64,000 bases of DNA from Lamellibrachia satsuma (taxonomy: Eukaryota; Annelida; Polychaeta; Sabellida; Siboglinidae): contig BSQZ01000010.1 of NCBI GenBank assembly GCA_033239005.1, positions 10,449,001-10,513,000 on the forward strand. Direction: 5' to 3'. Below the pieces are notes generated by a model. That model had not been told where the DNA came from and did not search any database. It saw nothing but the letters and a program-made list of their open reading frames with translations. This document shows, in pieces, positions 1-14,300 of the stretch. How positions within the stretch are numbered: the first letter of the stretch is position 1; each line of letters starts with the position of its first letter. The translations under genes and the position numbers were made by a program.

Positions 1-1227
1 CTTATTACTTTGTAAAATAGCGAGCATATTTGGCCCTGAATTCTTACCTGACATGATGTCATTTAGGTTAGATGTTAACTGGAAATGGAAAGTCTTACTA
101 ACGCTTGAGTGTTATAAACACTGAGCATAGCATCTGCTGTTTAATTCTTGCTATCAACAATCAATTTATTCTGTATGAGTAGTTTAATTCTTAGTGTTAA
201 CAATGTTTGTATGAGCATAGCTATTCTTCATAATATGAACAATTTTGAGGTTTAGAGTTTGTCAATTCACAATTCAGCTATAGATGTGTTGACAGTGATT
301 TTTGTGTCGGCAAACATGGAATTAACATTGACTTTATGAGTTGAATATTCATTTTAATATCGAGAATGTTCAGATTGCATCATTTGAAATCGAAGACCTT
401 GTAAATGCTGTTAACTTTGCATACAAGTAGCATATTTATGAAATTTGTTGCATGATTCACTACTGTGAATGTAGGGCTGTATATGAAATATGAAACTAAC
501 GAGGGTTGATTTTCAGTCAGCCAGCCAGTGCAGCTCAGGCAGACAATTTAGGGTAGATCCGGTATTTCACAGCAGTGACCTCATTCTAGATGCACCCATA
601 AAAACCCTTGTCTGGCAAATAACCCTTTGCAGCCCGTGGTTGGTTAGTGACTGAAGTCTGAAGCCTTGTTTCCGGAGAGTGTGTTTGAAAGTTGAGATAA
701 ATATTTGTGATAAATATAGAGGACTTTGGCCAGAAGGAATTTTCATGTTTGCACTGGGTGAAAAAGCGGCAGTGTTTGTGTGAAAGGACGTTTGGTTAAA
801 ATCACTTACCTCTAACTCTTTTAAACCTTTTGCAAACAAAATCTAGACTGGCTGTTTTGTACAAAAATGGACGGAGGGATGTAAAGTTTAAACCCAAACA
901 TTTAAACTTGTTCAGTTCAGATCTTGGTGAAAATTCAAAATAAAAGGGAGAAATTGATTGATTGTTGGTGATGTAGATTTCTTCCAAATAATGTCAGCAT
1001 TATTAATTTAATGTCAATGTTGTTTTCTAGCAAGAAATTTATACCACACCCGTGGAAATTTCCAAGATACCTGATTGGCAAGGGCTTCGTGGTAAGGGCA
1101 GACCCAGGAATGTTATGACCACTCGTGTGATGTCATCATTACTGGGGTGATGTAAAAATATATACAGGTCATGTATGAGAAATTACATGACTGGTGAAGG
1201 GAAACTTCCTATGGAGTTTGGCTCAGT

Positions 1228-1366
1228 GGTATGACTCGCTTTATGTAAATTAGTTAGTGTAGGGTGAAGTCACACAGCAGAAACTCACCTGTGATATGAC
1301 TCGTGGTATGACTCACTGTATGTAAATTAGTTAGTGAAGGGTGAAGTCACACAACAGAAACTCACC
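1228..1366. repeat. Tandem duplication, two 62-bp copies
   Basis: Copies at 1228-1289 and 1305-1366 match closely along their length. Each starts with ggtatgactc and ends with aactcacc, and 15 bases separate them. No coding content is visible. Confidence 0.85.
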
Positions 1367-3879
1367 AGTGTGACTCTTTATTTAGAATACAACTAATACT
1401 TATTTCACCACTGAAGTGACGTCATTGGGAATGCATAGATTAAGAACTGGTAGATTATGTTTTATTGACAGACAATGAATATGTGTACTTTGAATAAATA
1501 TATATATAGTTATAAATAGACTAATATATTTGTGCCTACTGAAATGATATATTTTCTGCCCAATTACTTAGCAACAAAACATGCACTGAATGACCCTGAA
1601 ATTATTTAATTGGGGCTAACTAGGTCAGCCACTGCCAGATAATATATTGCTAAATACCATTTTAGAACTTTGAATAAATACATATTTTTAATAAATGAAC
1701 AAAATGAAATGATATCATTGTTGCCCCATTGGTCAGCAACAAAGAACTTACTGAATGACCCTACAAGAACCTGAACTCAGGTTACATTTGTTTGACCCCA
1801 GAAATGATTTCATCGAGTTGCTTTGATCATCAACAAAAAACATCAAATAATCAGGGACATGATTGGGTTCGATTATAATGAGCAATTACGCGTGATCCGT
1901 AAACACTCAAATACAATCAGAGCACTTTACAAGTACAGTGTTGCATAAAGGGTCAGTTGCAATGTTTCATAGGTTGACTTGAGTTCATCGAGTATTCGAC
2001 TACATTGGTTTATAAAAAGAAGATTTCTTGTACCATTTCACCATAATTGTAAGTAACCATTGGATCGCTGGTTATGCAATATTTGCTGCACCATGGTAAC
2101 AACCATTGTTTACAGCCTAAGTCTGCAAGCTCGGTCTGTGCCATGTTGTAGCATTCCTGGAATCCCCCCCCCCGCTGATAACCAGACAGCCTCCCGCTTC
2201 ACCCTGTCTTGGTGCTCGCCACCAGGGTCTTCTGACTACATCCGTACTGCTGGCAGATCGAACTGTTGAAATGATTTTTCAGTTGCTGTGTTAAACAAAG
2301 GGATTGTACTGTAGTACTACTACCACCCCTGGCTAGGAACATTCGACTCCACCCATCAACTCTTTCTCCGTACACCTAGGGCAGTCAAAACTGATACCTT
2401 GTCATGATTGACAGCTGCTTGGTCCATAAAGTAGTTGCTATGATAACTAGGGACATCTGCCACCAATGTCCAAGCTAGGACATCTGTCATTGACATATGG
2501 GGACATAGTTACTGTCACCACCAAAATGTAGAATTTTGTTTTGCCTGCCAAATATTTCTGTTACCAGCTGGACATTCTGGCCAAAAGTGTTATGGTCAGC
2601 TGCCCATTCTTTCTGGGCTACAAAACCTATGTGGCCCCCCCTGACCCTATTAAGTTGTTTTGTACAAACAGTAAAGCCTGGTTCCGGTAACTTGATCTAT
2701 CCTGTAGTGTTTAAAGAGAACTAGGCTTGTGTGAATAGATACAGGACTAACCAGAAAAAAACAGTAACCTACAAAGAAATGAAATGAAGCTGACAGGATG
2801 GTTGTGAAACGAAGGACAACTGGATGCTCCCTGTTATATCTCTATGCAGTTTCAGCTTTATGTTTAGCCGGGGTAACATTTTAATAGTGCCTGTGTTGTA
2901 GTCACGTGACAGGAAGTACTTTCTTCCCTTACACTTTTGTCACAAAAGCACTTTTGTTTCACCTGTTTTTGCTCAGTAATGGGTTAAGTTGTTGCCCTTT
3001 TTACTTAGGCTATTTGCATTTACATTGTATTCTGTGCTATGGTCACACTACACTTCACAGTTAATAAAATGGGCTACTTATTTCTGATTTCCACTATGTG
3101 TGTGTGATCTCATGGAAACGTTTGACATCAATTTAAGTTCATTGCAACAGGTACTCTAGGCTATAGCGGTCATATTTGGGGGGGCAAATATGAACATATA
3201 AAGCTAATTAAAGAGTTGTAAATTATAAGTCACTGGTTCTTAATTGCAAAAATTGAGCCATGGTTAGATATGGATTTGGTCATAAGATATTCTTTCCTAT
3301 GGGTCCATGCATACGAGCTAGTGCACATGTCTGTATTTACAGTGAAATCACCTGGTTTAATCCCAATTTATTAATAATATTATATCCTTTTTAACTTTTG
3401 ACTTTGTTTAAAGGAACAAATAAAGTATGTAGATCTATTTACTTGATATGTAGCTGAGGTTCTTAATATAAAATATGTGGCACTTTTTTGGAAGGCTGTT
3501 ATAATTGTGCAATCGATCAAGCATAGTACTGGCTGTGAAAAGATTACCATCTCAGTGGTCATGCTTGTAAATAGAAGAGATCAGACATTTGACAGATGTT
3601 TGTGGAGTTGAAACACTGACATTTCCTAAGCCATCTGCCGATATGAACAGTCTTTGTTAGAAAGGGTTGTGAATCAGAAATGTATTCATTTGGCCATTGA
3701 AGGCCTTTGTTTGTTGACTCAATATTTCCGGATGCACAACCAAATTAGACAGGCTTATTGTGAAAAAACCTAAAAAGCAGACAGCTAAAAGTAGCAAGCC
3801 TTTTAGAATTACATCTGGGCTGCATACAAATGTGGCCTGGGTAATGTCTGCAGTCATGACAGATTGATAAAATAAAGAG

Positions 3880-3983
3880 TTGGCTAGGGCCAGTCCAAGT
3901 TAAACAGTTCAGGGTGTCATTGCAGTTTCATTTGGCTAGGGCCAGTCCAAGTTAAACAGTTCAGGGTGTCATTGCAGTTTCAT
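3880..3983. repeat. Perfect head-to-tail 52-bp duplication
   Basis: Units 3880-3931 and 3932-3983 appear identical and directly abut, beginning ttggctaggg and ending cagtttcat. The identity implies a recent duplication or a collapsed polymorphic repeat. Confidence 0.9.
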
Positions 3984-6900
3984 GATGTTTTAGGTGACGA
4001 GGGAATTTTTTTTGTTTGTTGAAGGATGTTGGTGTCTTTCAAAATACACATTTGCCTCCCAAGCATTTGCCTCCCATGCATTCAAAATACCAAAAATATA
4101 AATGCATAAACAGTGATATTGATGTAGGTTATTCAAGTCAACCAAGTGACCTGTAGGGTAATGGCATTGTAGTAAATACATGAATAGATACAGTTTTTAT
4201 GCATATATCATTATATGACACAATAGGCAATAATATATAGATGTGAACTGTGTATTTCTTAGTGAGAGCCTCATTGTGGATTCGTAATGAGGCAATTGTA
4301 TAAATGTTCATGATAGTTTGCAATCAACAACTTTGTCATTAAGTAGAAAGTAAAAGTCTGTTTTATGGCACTGTTTGTGCAGATGTGACTTGCAAGTTCA
4401 TCTTACGGCTGTGTTTGTCATTGCTTCAAGTAGGGCTGTAAATGTGTATTTGTACAACCACCTACTGATAAGTTGTAAGATAAGAATTATCTTGTTGCAT
4501 AGACCATAATTATTGTCCTTCTTCAGGTTAAAAGTCTGGTGGTATGTAAGGAACGTGTAGACAAGGTCGATTGAGGTCAGGAAATTTCTGACAGAAAATA
4601 AGTTTTTCAGCAGACGGTGTTATAGAATTTCAAAATTTTGACTGAATATGAAAAAGAATCAGAATTGTACCCTGATGTTTGGTACATTTTTATTTAGTTT
4701 AACGAATTAATTATTTCATAAATGCAATAAGGTTTTTGATATTGCATAAGGGCAAATGTTCTTCCCTCGTAAGTAGGGTGTCCTTTTTAAAGGTAAATTT
4801 GACTTTGCTGATATATCATCCAACAAAAAACCTGACATACAGTCCCTTGTACTTATTGTGTGTAACTGGAGACCTTTAGAGGGATGACTTGTCCTCAGTG
4901 GTACGTGAGGTACAGCATACAGTTGTCTTGGGATGCTGTCAAAATGTCGGTGGAGAAGTCCTTCGTGACACATGGGCCCCTGACAACTTGATTTTGTAAA
5001 CCGATTTCAGGCTGTTTTCAGACTGTCTTTGTTTTTCGCTTGCTGCTAAGGTCGCGTTCTTAGATTTCAGCCTATTTTATATTGTATTATATAAATAATA
5101 ATCTTCCTGATAGGTATGGTGGTCCTACCTTTACCTGCATGCAAGAAATAGTGTCCCTCAGCAGAAGAACTGTAGTTTGTGTTCCATAAACTGTCTAGAT
5201 AAGAAAGGTTGGAGATTCCATTGAAAAGATGAATCTTTGTGCAGGCAAAATCCCCGAGCTGGTAACAAACTTTCAGTAATTCTGCACATGGTCAGTGAAA
5301 TTGTATTAAAATTTAAATCCATTTGTTTATTTCTAACAAGCATAACTTCTATGTCAGTTGTTAATTAACTATGGAACATGTTAGAAAAAGGATTTAGTTA
5401 AAGAAAACATTTCTTATATACACTGTATATGCGTTCATACTTGTGCACATGAAATTAACATTACTCAACAACATGTTGATGTTGTGCAAATTAATTCCTG
5501 GGTCCTGCTAGGATTTAAATTTATTTTTATTGTCAAAATTAATTATAGTAACTACAAAATGATTGAAGAAAGGTCATTATCATTTTGAAGAAATGTCATT
5601 TTTAATTAATCAACCACATGTGGAAGTTACACATTTCAGGTATCCGTGGGTAATATTTTGTTGTGCCAAAAACGACAACTGCATTGAAGCAGTCCAAATA
5701 AGTCAGTCCCATGTGACAGTGACAGGACAGAGCCTATTACAGCGTGTACATTACTGTCACTGCCACGTATGCATCCCATAATTTTGGCCCAATAAATAAT
5801 AATGCCCTGCTGTTAGAAACCCCTGCCCCCCCCTGCTAACTCGCTCAGTATCACTTGGCAAGTGGTAAACATGAATCCTGAATGTAGTTCTAAAACTAGT
5901 TTTAGTTGGTGATAGTGCAATGGCCAACACCACTTAGCAACTTTGATAAGCTAAAGCTAATGCATTTTGGTGCATTATGTAACTGTCTGTTGACTGCTGT
6001 TGCAAAAATTCCATTCCACATCAAATGCGCCATATGTTGACCACAAGGCTATAGATTAATTAACAAGTGTCAAGTGCAAGATGTAATGTTTCTCCTGTCC
6101 AACATTTTAGACATCTTTGCATTAATTCAGCATACCAGATTTAAATTGATTTTAGTTTCCAGTTTCCAACTATTTGGTATCAACTGAGAAAAGTTTTCAT
6201 TTGCTTTAAGTCAGTTCAGCAAACCAGAATAGTGAAGCAGAGTGGAAGATCCCTGCCAGATAGTTGCTTCACATTACTTACAGGCAAATGTTTACCACAG
6301 CTGGTGTTGATTTAGTTAATGGCATGCAGGGACCATCCCACATCACAAAGGAATCTGTGTTTGTAACAGCTTCAGTCTTGTCCAGGTTAACATTCCATAC
6401 TATGCAGTTTAGTGCAATGTTGTGGAAAGTCCTTTATGTTTTTTGTTTGTTCTGTTTGCGGAAGGAATTTGCATAGTGTGAGTTAATTTGCATGTCACCA
6501 ATTCTATCTACTTGCCTATTGATCTGACTTTTTTATAAAACATTGATTGACAGAGAAAGAAACTGTAGTATGGGTGAATGTTGTGGTGGTTGATGTAGAA
6601 GATTTTGTTTTCAGACCAAATTTTCATAATAATAGTTTTTATGAAGATGGTTCAACATAACCATCACCTTGTCTGCATGTAAACATCACCTTGTCTGTAT
6701 GTAAACTGACACTTAATTAGTAGATTTCTCATTGTTTCATCTCCACTGGACAGACATTAGTTGCAATGCGGCTAGTGTGAATAGCAAGTAGTATACTAGC
6801 CACATTAATTAGACATGATGGGTAAATCATGCTTGCCAATAAATGACATAATCTGCAACCAAAATTAATGACAGAGATAGATAATACCCTGTCTGGGCTA

Positions 6901-7412
6901 GCTGTGATGTTGTAAACTGTTTAGCCATTTTGGCTAAACCCTTTTTTTAGCCAAATACAAATTGCTTTAGCCAAATTTGTTTACATCCATCTAGACAATA
7001 ACAAACACTCATGTATTCTGCATGTTTTTCAACAAAAATGCAGGTGGCCAAATTGACTCAAATTGGTAACTTTTGTTTAGCCTAATCCGATGTCATGTGA
7101 CCTATGGCCCAAATGGCCACTGGTAGTGCTAGCCTAGCCTGTATCTAGAAACATGATAAGGTATTAGTCAAATTAGTTGATCCATGACATGTGAATGTAT
7201 AGTACTAAAGCCAGTCACAGGGTAGGAAAGTTATGTATAGTAATTGTATAGCTTTTGCTATTCCTCTATGAGACAAATATTGCATTTCTGTTTACGCTAT
7301 ATTACATTTCTGTTTATATTCTATTACATCATTTGTCAGACGTTGTTCATTACAACCGTTTTATATTATTTTGTTCCTTTCATTCTGCATGTCTGGTATG
7401 AAATCTGTACGT

Positions 7413-7592
7413 ATGTGTACATGTCACTGTGTACATGTGTACATGTCACTGTGTACATGTGTACATGTCACTGTGTGCATGTGTACATGTCACTATATGC
7501 ATGTGTACATGTCACTGTGTACATGTGTACATGTCACTATATGCATGTGTACATGTCACTGTGTACATGTGTACATGTCACTGTATACACAG
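7413..7592. repeat. 22-bp minisatellite, about 8 units
   Basis: The unit is built from gtacatgtcactgtgtacat with small variants. It is open in three plus-strand frames because the period is not a multiple of three, giving a Met-Cys-Thr-Cys-His-rich translation in each. That is an artefact of the repeat and not evidence for a protein. Confidence 0.85.
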
Positions 7593-8380
7593 TCACAAGG
7601 ATATTAAATATCAAGGCACAATAATAGAAAAAGCAGGATGCAAGCTATGCTTTAATTTTTCGTGAGAAGAAAAAAAATAGTTGATTTATGTAACATAGAA
7701 TAAATGTAATTACTAAGATGGCAAAAAATGCTTAAGTTGTAGTTTGTTCATCTTTCACTTTTCACATGAAATCAACCAAAAAGGCTACAATGTTCTCAGC
7801 TCCCAAATTTATTAAATTTGGCACACATGTTGGACTGGCTGTGAAATTTTAACTATATAGATGCTAAACTTCATACTTCTGAATGAAGTACTTTTTAATT
7901 ATTGCATATTAATTACTAAAAATAGCAAATATTTTATGTTACCTCTCGTAGACACAACTTTGGCCCTAATGGTGGTGAAGGTCTAAAGATAAAGCCAAGC
8001 CATTGTCCTATCTACATAATTATATGCATCACATGGCAGTTAAAAAATACTTTATTGGTTGATTTCATATGGAATGACCCTTTAACCATCTTGTTTTTTC
8101 TGTTTTGGAGAGGCTCCCATCAGCCATATGCTTGTAGTCAGCCGTAAATCCTACATCCATCCTTGTCCATGTGATGTAACTGCTTCCCTTCCTTTGCTAC
8201 CACGAATTGTTTTTGTCAATAAACTACCAGAATGCTTTTTTTTTTGGGTACTCCCTCATACTGGACTCCGGTTGCCATGCCAACATGGTTATTGTTGGTT
8301 TGTTGTGTTCGTTTTTCTTCCGTTCTTCATTTGCATGTAACGTTATATATCGATGTTGTGTTTGTGTTTCCGTTACGTAG

Positions 8381-11300
8381 CTTTGGAAATGGAAAAGAAG
8401 GAATTGAATTTCCGAACCTCCATAGAAGGATTCCCAAAGACGCAGCTGAAAACGACCGAAACCCTCGAGAAAAACCCCCTCCCCGACCAGACAAGTAGGT
8501 ATCGCTATGGCAACGGCTGTCATAGCATGATGTCAACCCTCCTTCTGTATGTAACTACTAACAAATAAGGTTATTTACCTGACAATAACAATGGTTTTTG
8601 AAAAGTATAACAAAAATAAACGCAGGTAATAGTAAGTAGGAAACTACAAATCTAACGTAGTATTAATGAACGTTGGAATATAATTTATGAACAACTTACA
8701 AATTTATACAGTTCAATAAAATGAGCTGTGATGGACATTCGGTTGTTACAGACAGTTTGAAAAACACTTCCTCCTCAATTCAGGTTTTTTAATGCATATA
8801 GTTTACCAATTATAGTTAACAATGTACATGTTTTATTATTGTTATTACATAGATAGATGTTATTACATAGATAGATGTTATTGCATAGATAGATGTTATT
8901 ACATAGATAGATGTTATTACATAGATAGATGTTATTACATAGATAGATGGTTGCGAGTTAGCTCGGTGATGATTCCAACAAAAGTTAATTTGCTATGATT
9001 TATGCATGTGTAGTGTGTATGTAAAATAACTGAAAACTGACCTGCATGCCTACCAAGTTCCAGTGGGTGGGGGTGTGCATGACTGCTAGTGTTTCTGTGT
9101 GGATTACATATTAGGGGGCACAGTAAACTTGAAATATTAAAAATGTGATTTCTTGATTCCATGTGAATATGTGGAATGTTAAAATTTACAACTAGCGACT
9201 GAATCAGTTTCTTGAAGAAACCAGTAGATGCGAAATGTATTACAGATGGACAACTGCCATGTTGAAAATTAATTGCAAAACAGACTCACTTGCAAGTTGC
9301 CGCACTTGGAGTTTTGCTAAAAGCTGTTGCCATCTAATCTGCATTCTCAGTTGTGAGGCGTCGCTACGTTCACATAGTTAATGCTAACGAATATGTTACG
9401 AAGTAGTAGTATTAATCTCTATTAGCAAGTCTAGTCCTGCCACGTTTTTCCACTACAGTTACAATACAGATTTTTGGAGAAATGTGGTTGTATCCCGTTT
9501 TTATGCAGATTTATTTCTAATGACATTTTTTTAATAAAGTACACATTGTCTTGTGATCATTACACGAATATAAGACAGACTTTAAGCATTCGAAGCACAA
9601 ATAGTTTTGATAATGGGCAGATTTCCAACGTAACCTGGTAGATTTTGTTTGGTGTAGGTATATTTCGTAGTCTGGCGACCCTCGATCGGAACCAAAATGC
9701 TACATGCCGTTGAACCTATGAAAAGGTTTTGCAGATTTTATACGGCTTTATACAGGATTGTGGCAGCTCTGAGTATACACTGCAGAATTTGTCTTGTACG
9801 ACACTGTCACCCTGTTCTGCCCCCTGCATGCCGTGGCTGTGTCTGCGTTGTTGCTAAGCTTCTTGGCGCCTGAACAGGTTTGCAGGCGGAGAAACAACAC
9901 GAAGGACTTGTGAAGGGAATCGAAAACTTTGATAGGCACGCCCTGGCAAACGCCACAACAGAGGAGAAGAACCCACTGCCGGACAAAGAGAGTAGGTTTA
10001 TGTTTTCTTCAGAGTGATGGTGTGTGCACTTAATGGTACTTGTGGTGACGGGAACCTGATTGCGTGCTTGTTAGCCTAGGTGATATGATGACCAGTAAGA
10101 AATAGAGTAGGTAGTACTAGGTATTAGTCTTTGGTATGGTGTGGGTGATCTTTCACAATGTGCAGTTTTTGTAGTGATGTAGGTTTGGGGCATGTTAGGG
10201 GAAGGCCTAGAAACTTTTATAATTGTGGTACTTTGGTGGCTTAGCCGATGCTGTTTTGGGTGTGAGACAAGATTAAATTCCTTGAAATTGTGTGGGTTTT
10301 TTTTCTTAAAACATTTAATTGAAATTGTTAGGTAAGTTGTGTAGACCCCATCACTTGGGTTATTGTAAGTTCTTATGTCACCTCGAAAGAAGTTTTGGGA
10401 TTTGAAAGATTTTATTGTTGCAAACTTGGTCACTATAGTGCATGCGAATAAAATTTGCGTATCATAATCCTTTGCATCGTTCGGCTTCCGTAGATTTAAC
10501 CTATTGCATGCTGATCTAACTGCTTCCTATCGCTTGCTTATGCATTAACCCTTTGCTGCTATGTAGGTATAATCGCAGAAAAAGAGCATGACCGTTTTGT
10601 GACCGGTATTGAAGGCTTTGACAGAACGGGGTTAAACAGGACAAGTGTTGACGAGAAGAACCTTCTTCCCGACAACAAAAGTACGTAGGTCATGTGACAT
10701 AGGTCATGTGACGTGACATCCAAGTCCACAGTTGTGACACAGGACATTACTGCCGTAATGTCGGTTGTGCTTTTTGTCGATAAATACAACCCTGCGTGCG
10801 TGTGTTTTATGGTGGCTGGAGAATGTTTTCGTTGACATCCAAGTTAAATTCTGAACTTTTTCTTCCGGTCTGTTGCAGCTGCACCTTAGTTGGCAGTTTT
10901 ATTGTAAAGTTTTGGCTGATTTACAACAGTGATATACGACATCGCAGTCGGTGGGTTCCACCCCAGTGAATTTCAAAAGAACTTCCCGAGGAAGAACATC
11001 ACATTTTGGCAGTTTTAAAGTAAACGTCGTGTAACGTCATGATTACATAAAGGTCGCATGGTAAAGCATCCTCAGTCTGGATAACAATCTGTCCTTTAAT
11101 ATTTAACGTGGTTACACCACTGCAAGTCTTGTCTTCTTAGCTTTACTCCCTACCCCCGCCAGAAATCTTGCTACACAACATCTCAATTGATCCATTAATT
11201 CATACATAGCATTTGAAATTTCATTGCCTTCCCCCACCCCAAAAAACATTGATATGAATTTTTTATTCATCATTATTTGCTTGGTTTCAATTGGTTGATT

Positions 11301-14300
11301 GTGGTTATATGGTTATTCGTGTTGTTGTCTGCCCATCCAGCACTGACTGAGGTAAAGCAGCATGAGAAGAGGTTGAGTCAGATCAGTGACTTTGATAAAT
11401 CTCAGATGCATCACACGAGCACAGTGGAGAAGACCACGCTGCCGGACAAAACTGGTAACTATAAAGAAAATATCGACCTTACCATTCAATGCATTTGCGA
11501 ACAGCTGTCACAACTTCCTCTACCTTTGGACAAAGCGTTTTACCTGGAATTCACGGGATCACATAATAACACCCATAAAATGTCATCCCCTCCCCCCCCA
11601 GAAACATTCAAATAAAACAGGTAACGGTCAAAGTATATTTATATTTGTTTAGTAAAGAGTGTCAGTGTGGAAAAAACTAGTACATCTTATGTTTATTTTT
11701 TATACTTTAATGGACTTTACGAGGGTAATTTGTATGCCAGTGATTGGCTTAAGCTAGAGACTGGCACGTTGAATAACTTTTATTTTATTTTTTTTAAACC
11801 CGATAGAACAGTTTATTTTAACCATTGCTGTCCTGGTTTCTTAATGACCCAGTTCAGTTTATTGCCGGTTTGTTCAGAACCTGTAAGTAAACATTACTGG
11901 GAAATGAGCAATACTGTTTCCATGAGGCGATGCTAAATATCGACCAAAGTGTTTTGTAAAGAGTGTTATTTTGTGAAAAAGAATAAACTGGTAACTGCTC
12001 CTAGATTTTAATGTACAACAGTTTATTTTAACTGACATTGTCCAGGTTTCTGCGGTGAGCCAGTTCAGTTTATTGTCGGTTAGGTCAACAACCTGCAAGT
12101 TATTCTTACTTGGGAAATGTTTTTTGACATGTTGGCGCTAAATATCATCCACTGGATGAAAAACTTGCCACTGCATTTAGTGCCTGGATCATATAATGTG
12201 TCCAAATCTGATTTTTTTATATTTGGTCACACCCTGATGCCTGGAGTTGAACGATTGCTTAATTAATGTGAAGGCAGTTTAGATTGAATGGTACTAACTA
12301 TGTGTTCTATGGCTGTATGCTATGATAATAGATGTGTATTGTTGGCAGTTTTCACATCACCTGATGCTATCTTTGGTACTACGTAATAGGACCATTAGCA
12401 CTGCATGGTGTGACTGGCTGTGTATTACCATATAGTGTAATATTATAATAAAAACTCTTAAGTATAAGTGCTGCACCAATGGAGCGTGTTTGTTAAACCA
12501 AATCGAAGGGTGAAGCATAATATTACACACATCTTGTGTCATAATTTATATAAATAAATTTATTAGTGCCCTTCTATTAGTTTACTGTTATTGGTTTCAT
12601 ATTTGTCGTATATAGATAAATTAACTAATTACTATCCTGTTAGTTTATTGTTATTAGTTTCATGTTTGAAAGTGTACAATAAATGTTCTTTTTGTACACG
12701 TAACATTTTGTCCAATGGAAGAAATCCATGTGGTAATTTTTTAAGTAAGATGAGTGGGAATTGGAAATGGTTCTTTTTTGTAAAATGACTGCCATCTAGT
12801 AAAATGGTTCTTCCCTAAACTCTGTATTCTTATCCTGTTTGTGCTGTGTGCCTGTCACTGTCGGTCCAAGTCGTGTTGATAGTCAGAACAATCCGGATGT
12901 AGGGACAAGGTCAAAGTGTGCATGCAACAAGTAGTTTTCTTCGTCTGCTTCACTGATAAAGCCTGTCTACTTCAGTTACACAGTTAACATTGCTGATTGG
13001 CCTGGATTTTGTGAAAGGAAAGTTCTGCCTAATCCAGGCTTTATGCAATAGATAATCTCTGCAATCACTGATTCCTGACTGGGCTGTGGATAAAACACTA
13101 AATGATTAGTGTACTTCGTTTATGTTTGCAAGTGACACTCTGATACACCCATAGGTTGGCAGTGAGTATAATGTTTAGTAAAAAGTATAATACTTAAAAT
13201 TCTGAATTGAAAATGCCCAGGCTGTTTTGCTGTCGTACAGTTTGGTAATGCAACAATCAGTTGGTAATGCAATTAGGTATTTTTTTCTGCATTTCTAAGA
13301 TATTCGTAAACCACACTATATAATTATGGTGGTATTTTAGAACATGCAGAAAAAGATAACTAACTGCACAGCATGGTGTGTGGAGGATGACAGTTTTATG
13401 TCATCTTGGAGCGATGAAGTAAATCGCTAGTTACAAGCCAAATAATTTAATTTTTGTGAACAGGGGTAATGCTCTGTTTATGAATTTTGTCTGGCTCAGT
13501 GTGGTGTGGTGTGGTGTAAATGTTAGTTCAGTGTAAGAAGGTCCCTCCCATCTCTGGAGCCAGAATCCTATCAGCTATCCTTTATGTGTCCCTAAAAGCC
13601 TATATTGAGGGGGTTGTTGCATGAGCCCTCCCAGGTTTCTAGGTCATTCCCCTCTCTGGCCAGAGACAAATTATCAGGAATAACACTGGCTGACCAACGA
13701 ACCCATAAATTACCCCCTCACAGCCACCAGAGATGAGATTCCGTGGTATCGGTGACTGAATCATAAGAGCCACACCCAACGTTAAACTGTTGCTGCATCA
13801 TAACTTCCTCAGAAGTTTATCCAGGGCTATGTTAAATAGCCAGCAATTTTCATGTGAAGCAAACAAGGAAGGTTAAAAATGATCAAGTTATTTTAAGTGA
13901 TCCGGTTAAACAATTAGACACATTTACTGTCATCTAAGGTGCTACGTGAAAACATTCATTTACAGCATTACAGTCATGAAACCAATGTCATTTAGTTATG
14001 TGAAACTTTCAACTGTGTGAAACTTTGACCCCTGTGCAACTTAATATTTGACAGGTGGCACTACAGTGTCAGCGCAAAGTCGGCAGCCTCTTTTTAACTG
14101 TGATCGAAAAATGAACAATGCTTTGGGAAGAAAATACATTGATATATGGAGCTAAACAAAATGGCTGCTACCTCCCACCAACAATTTTGTGTAGTGTCGG
14201 ATGGCAACATTTTGAGATGGCGCCCAGACATCCCCAGCCTGCAGTGACTGTTTCAACAGACCAATGTGATTTACAGCGAAAAATAAATAACCGCATTGAT

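Larger units (their letters stand above)
1..8380. other. Upstream region without a recognised coding exon
   Basis: No open frame here resembles a known protein, and all are short and scattered over both strands. The first thymosin coding exon in view (from 8381) opens in phase 1, so at least one upstream exon, coding or untranslated, should lie here or to the left. I could not place it. An ATG at about 6570, followed by one base and a gtgaat donor, would join in frame, but such short matches occur by chance. The stretch is AT-rich, with a few short tandem duplications listed separately. Confidence 0.6.

Noticed and set aside
7244..7665. Cys/His-rich ORFs resembling small Cys-rich proteins
   Set aside because: The same Met-Cys-Thr-Cys-His pattern appears in three frames of the 22-bp repeat.
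13540..13775. Possible small TIR element (catctctggagcc versus ccaccagagatga)
   Set aside because: The inverted match is short and imperfect, with no target duplication visible.
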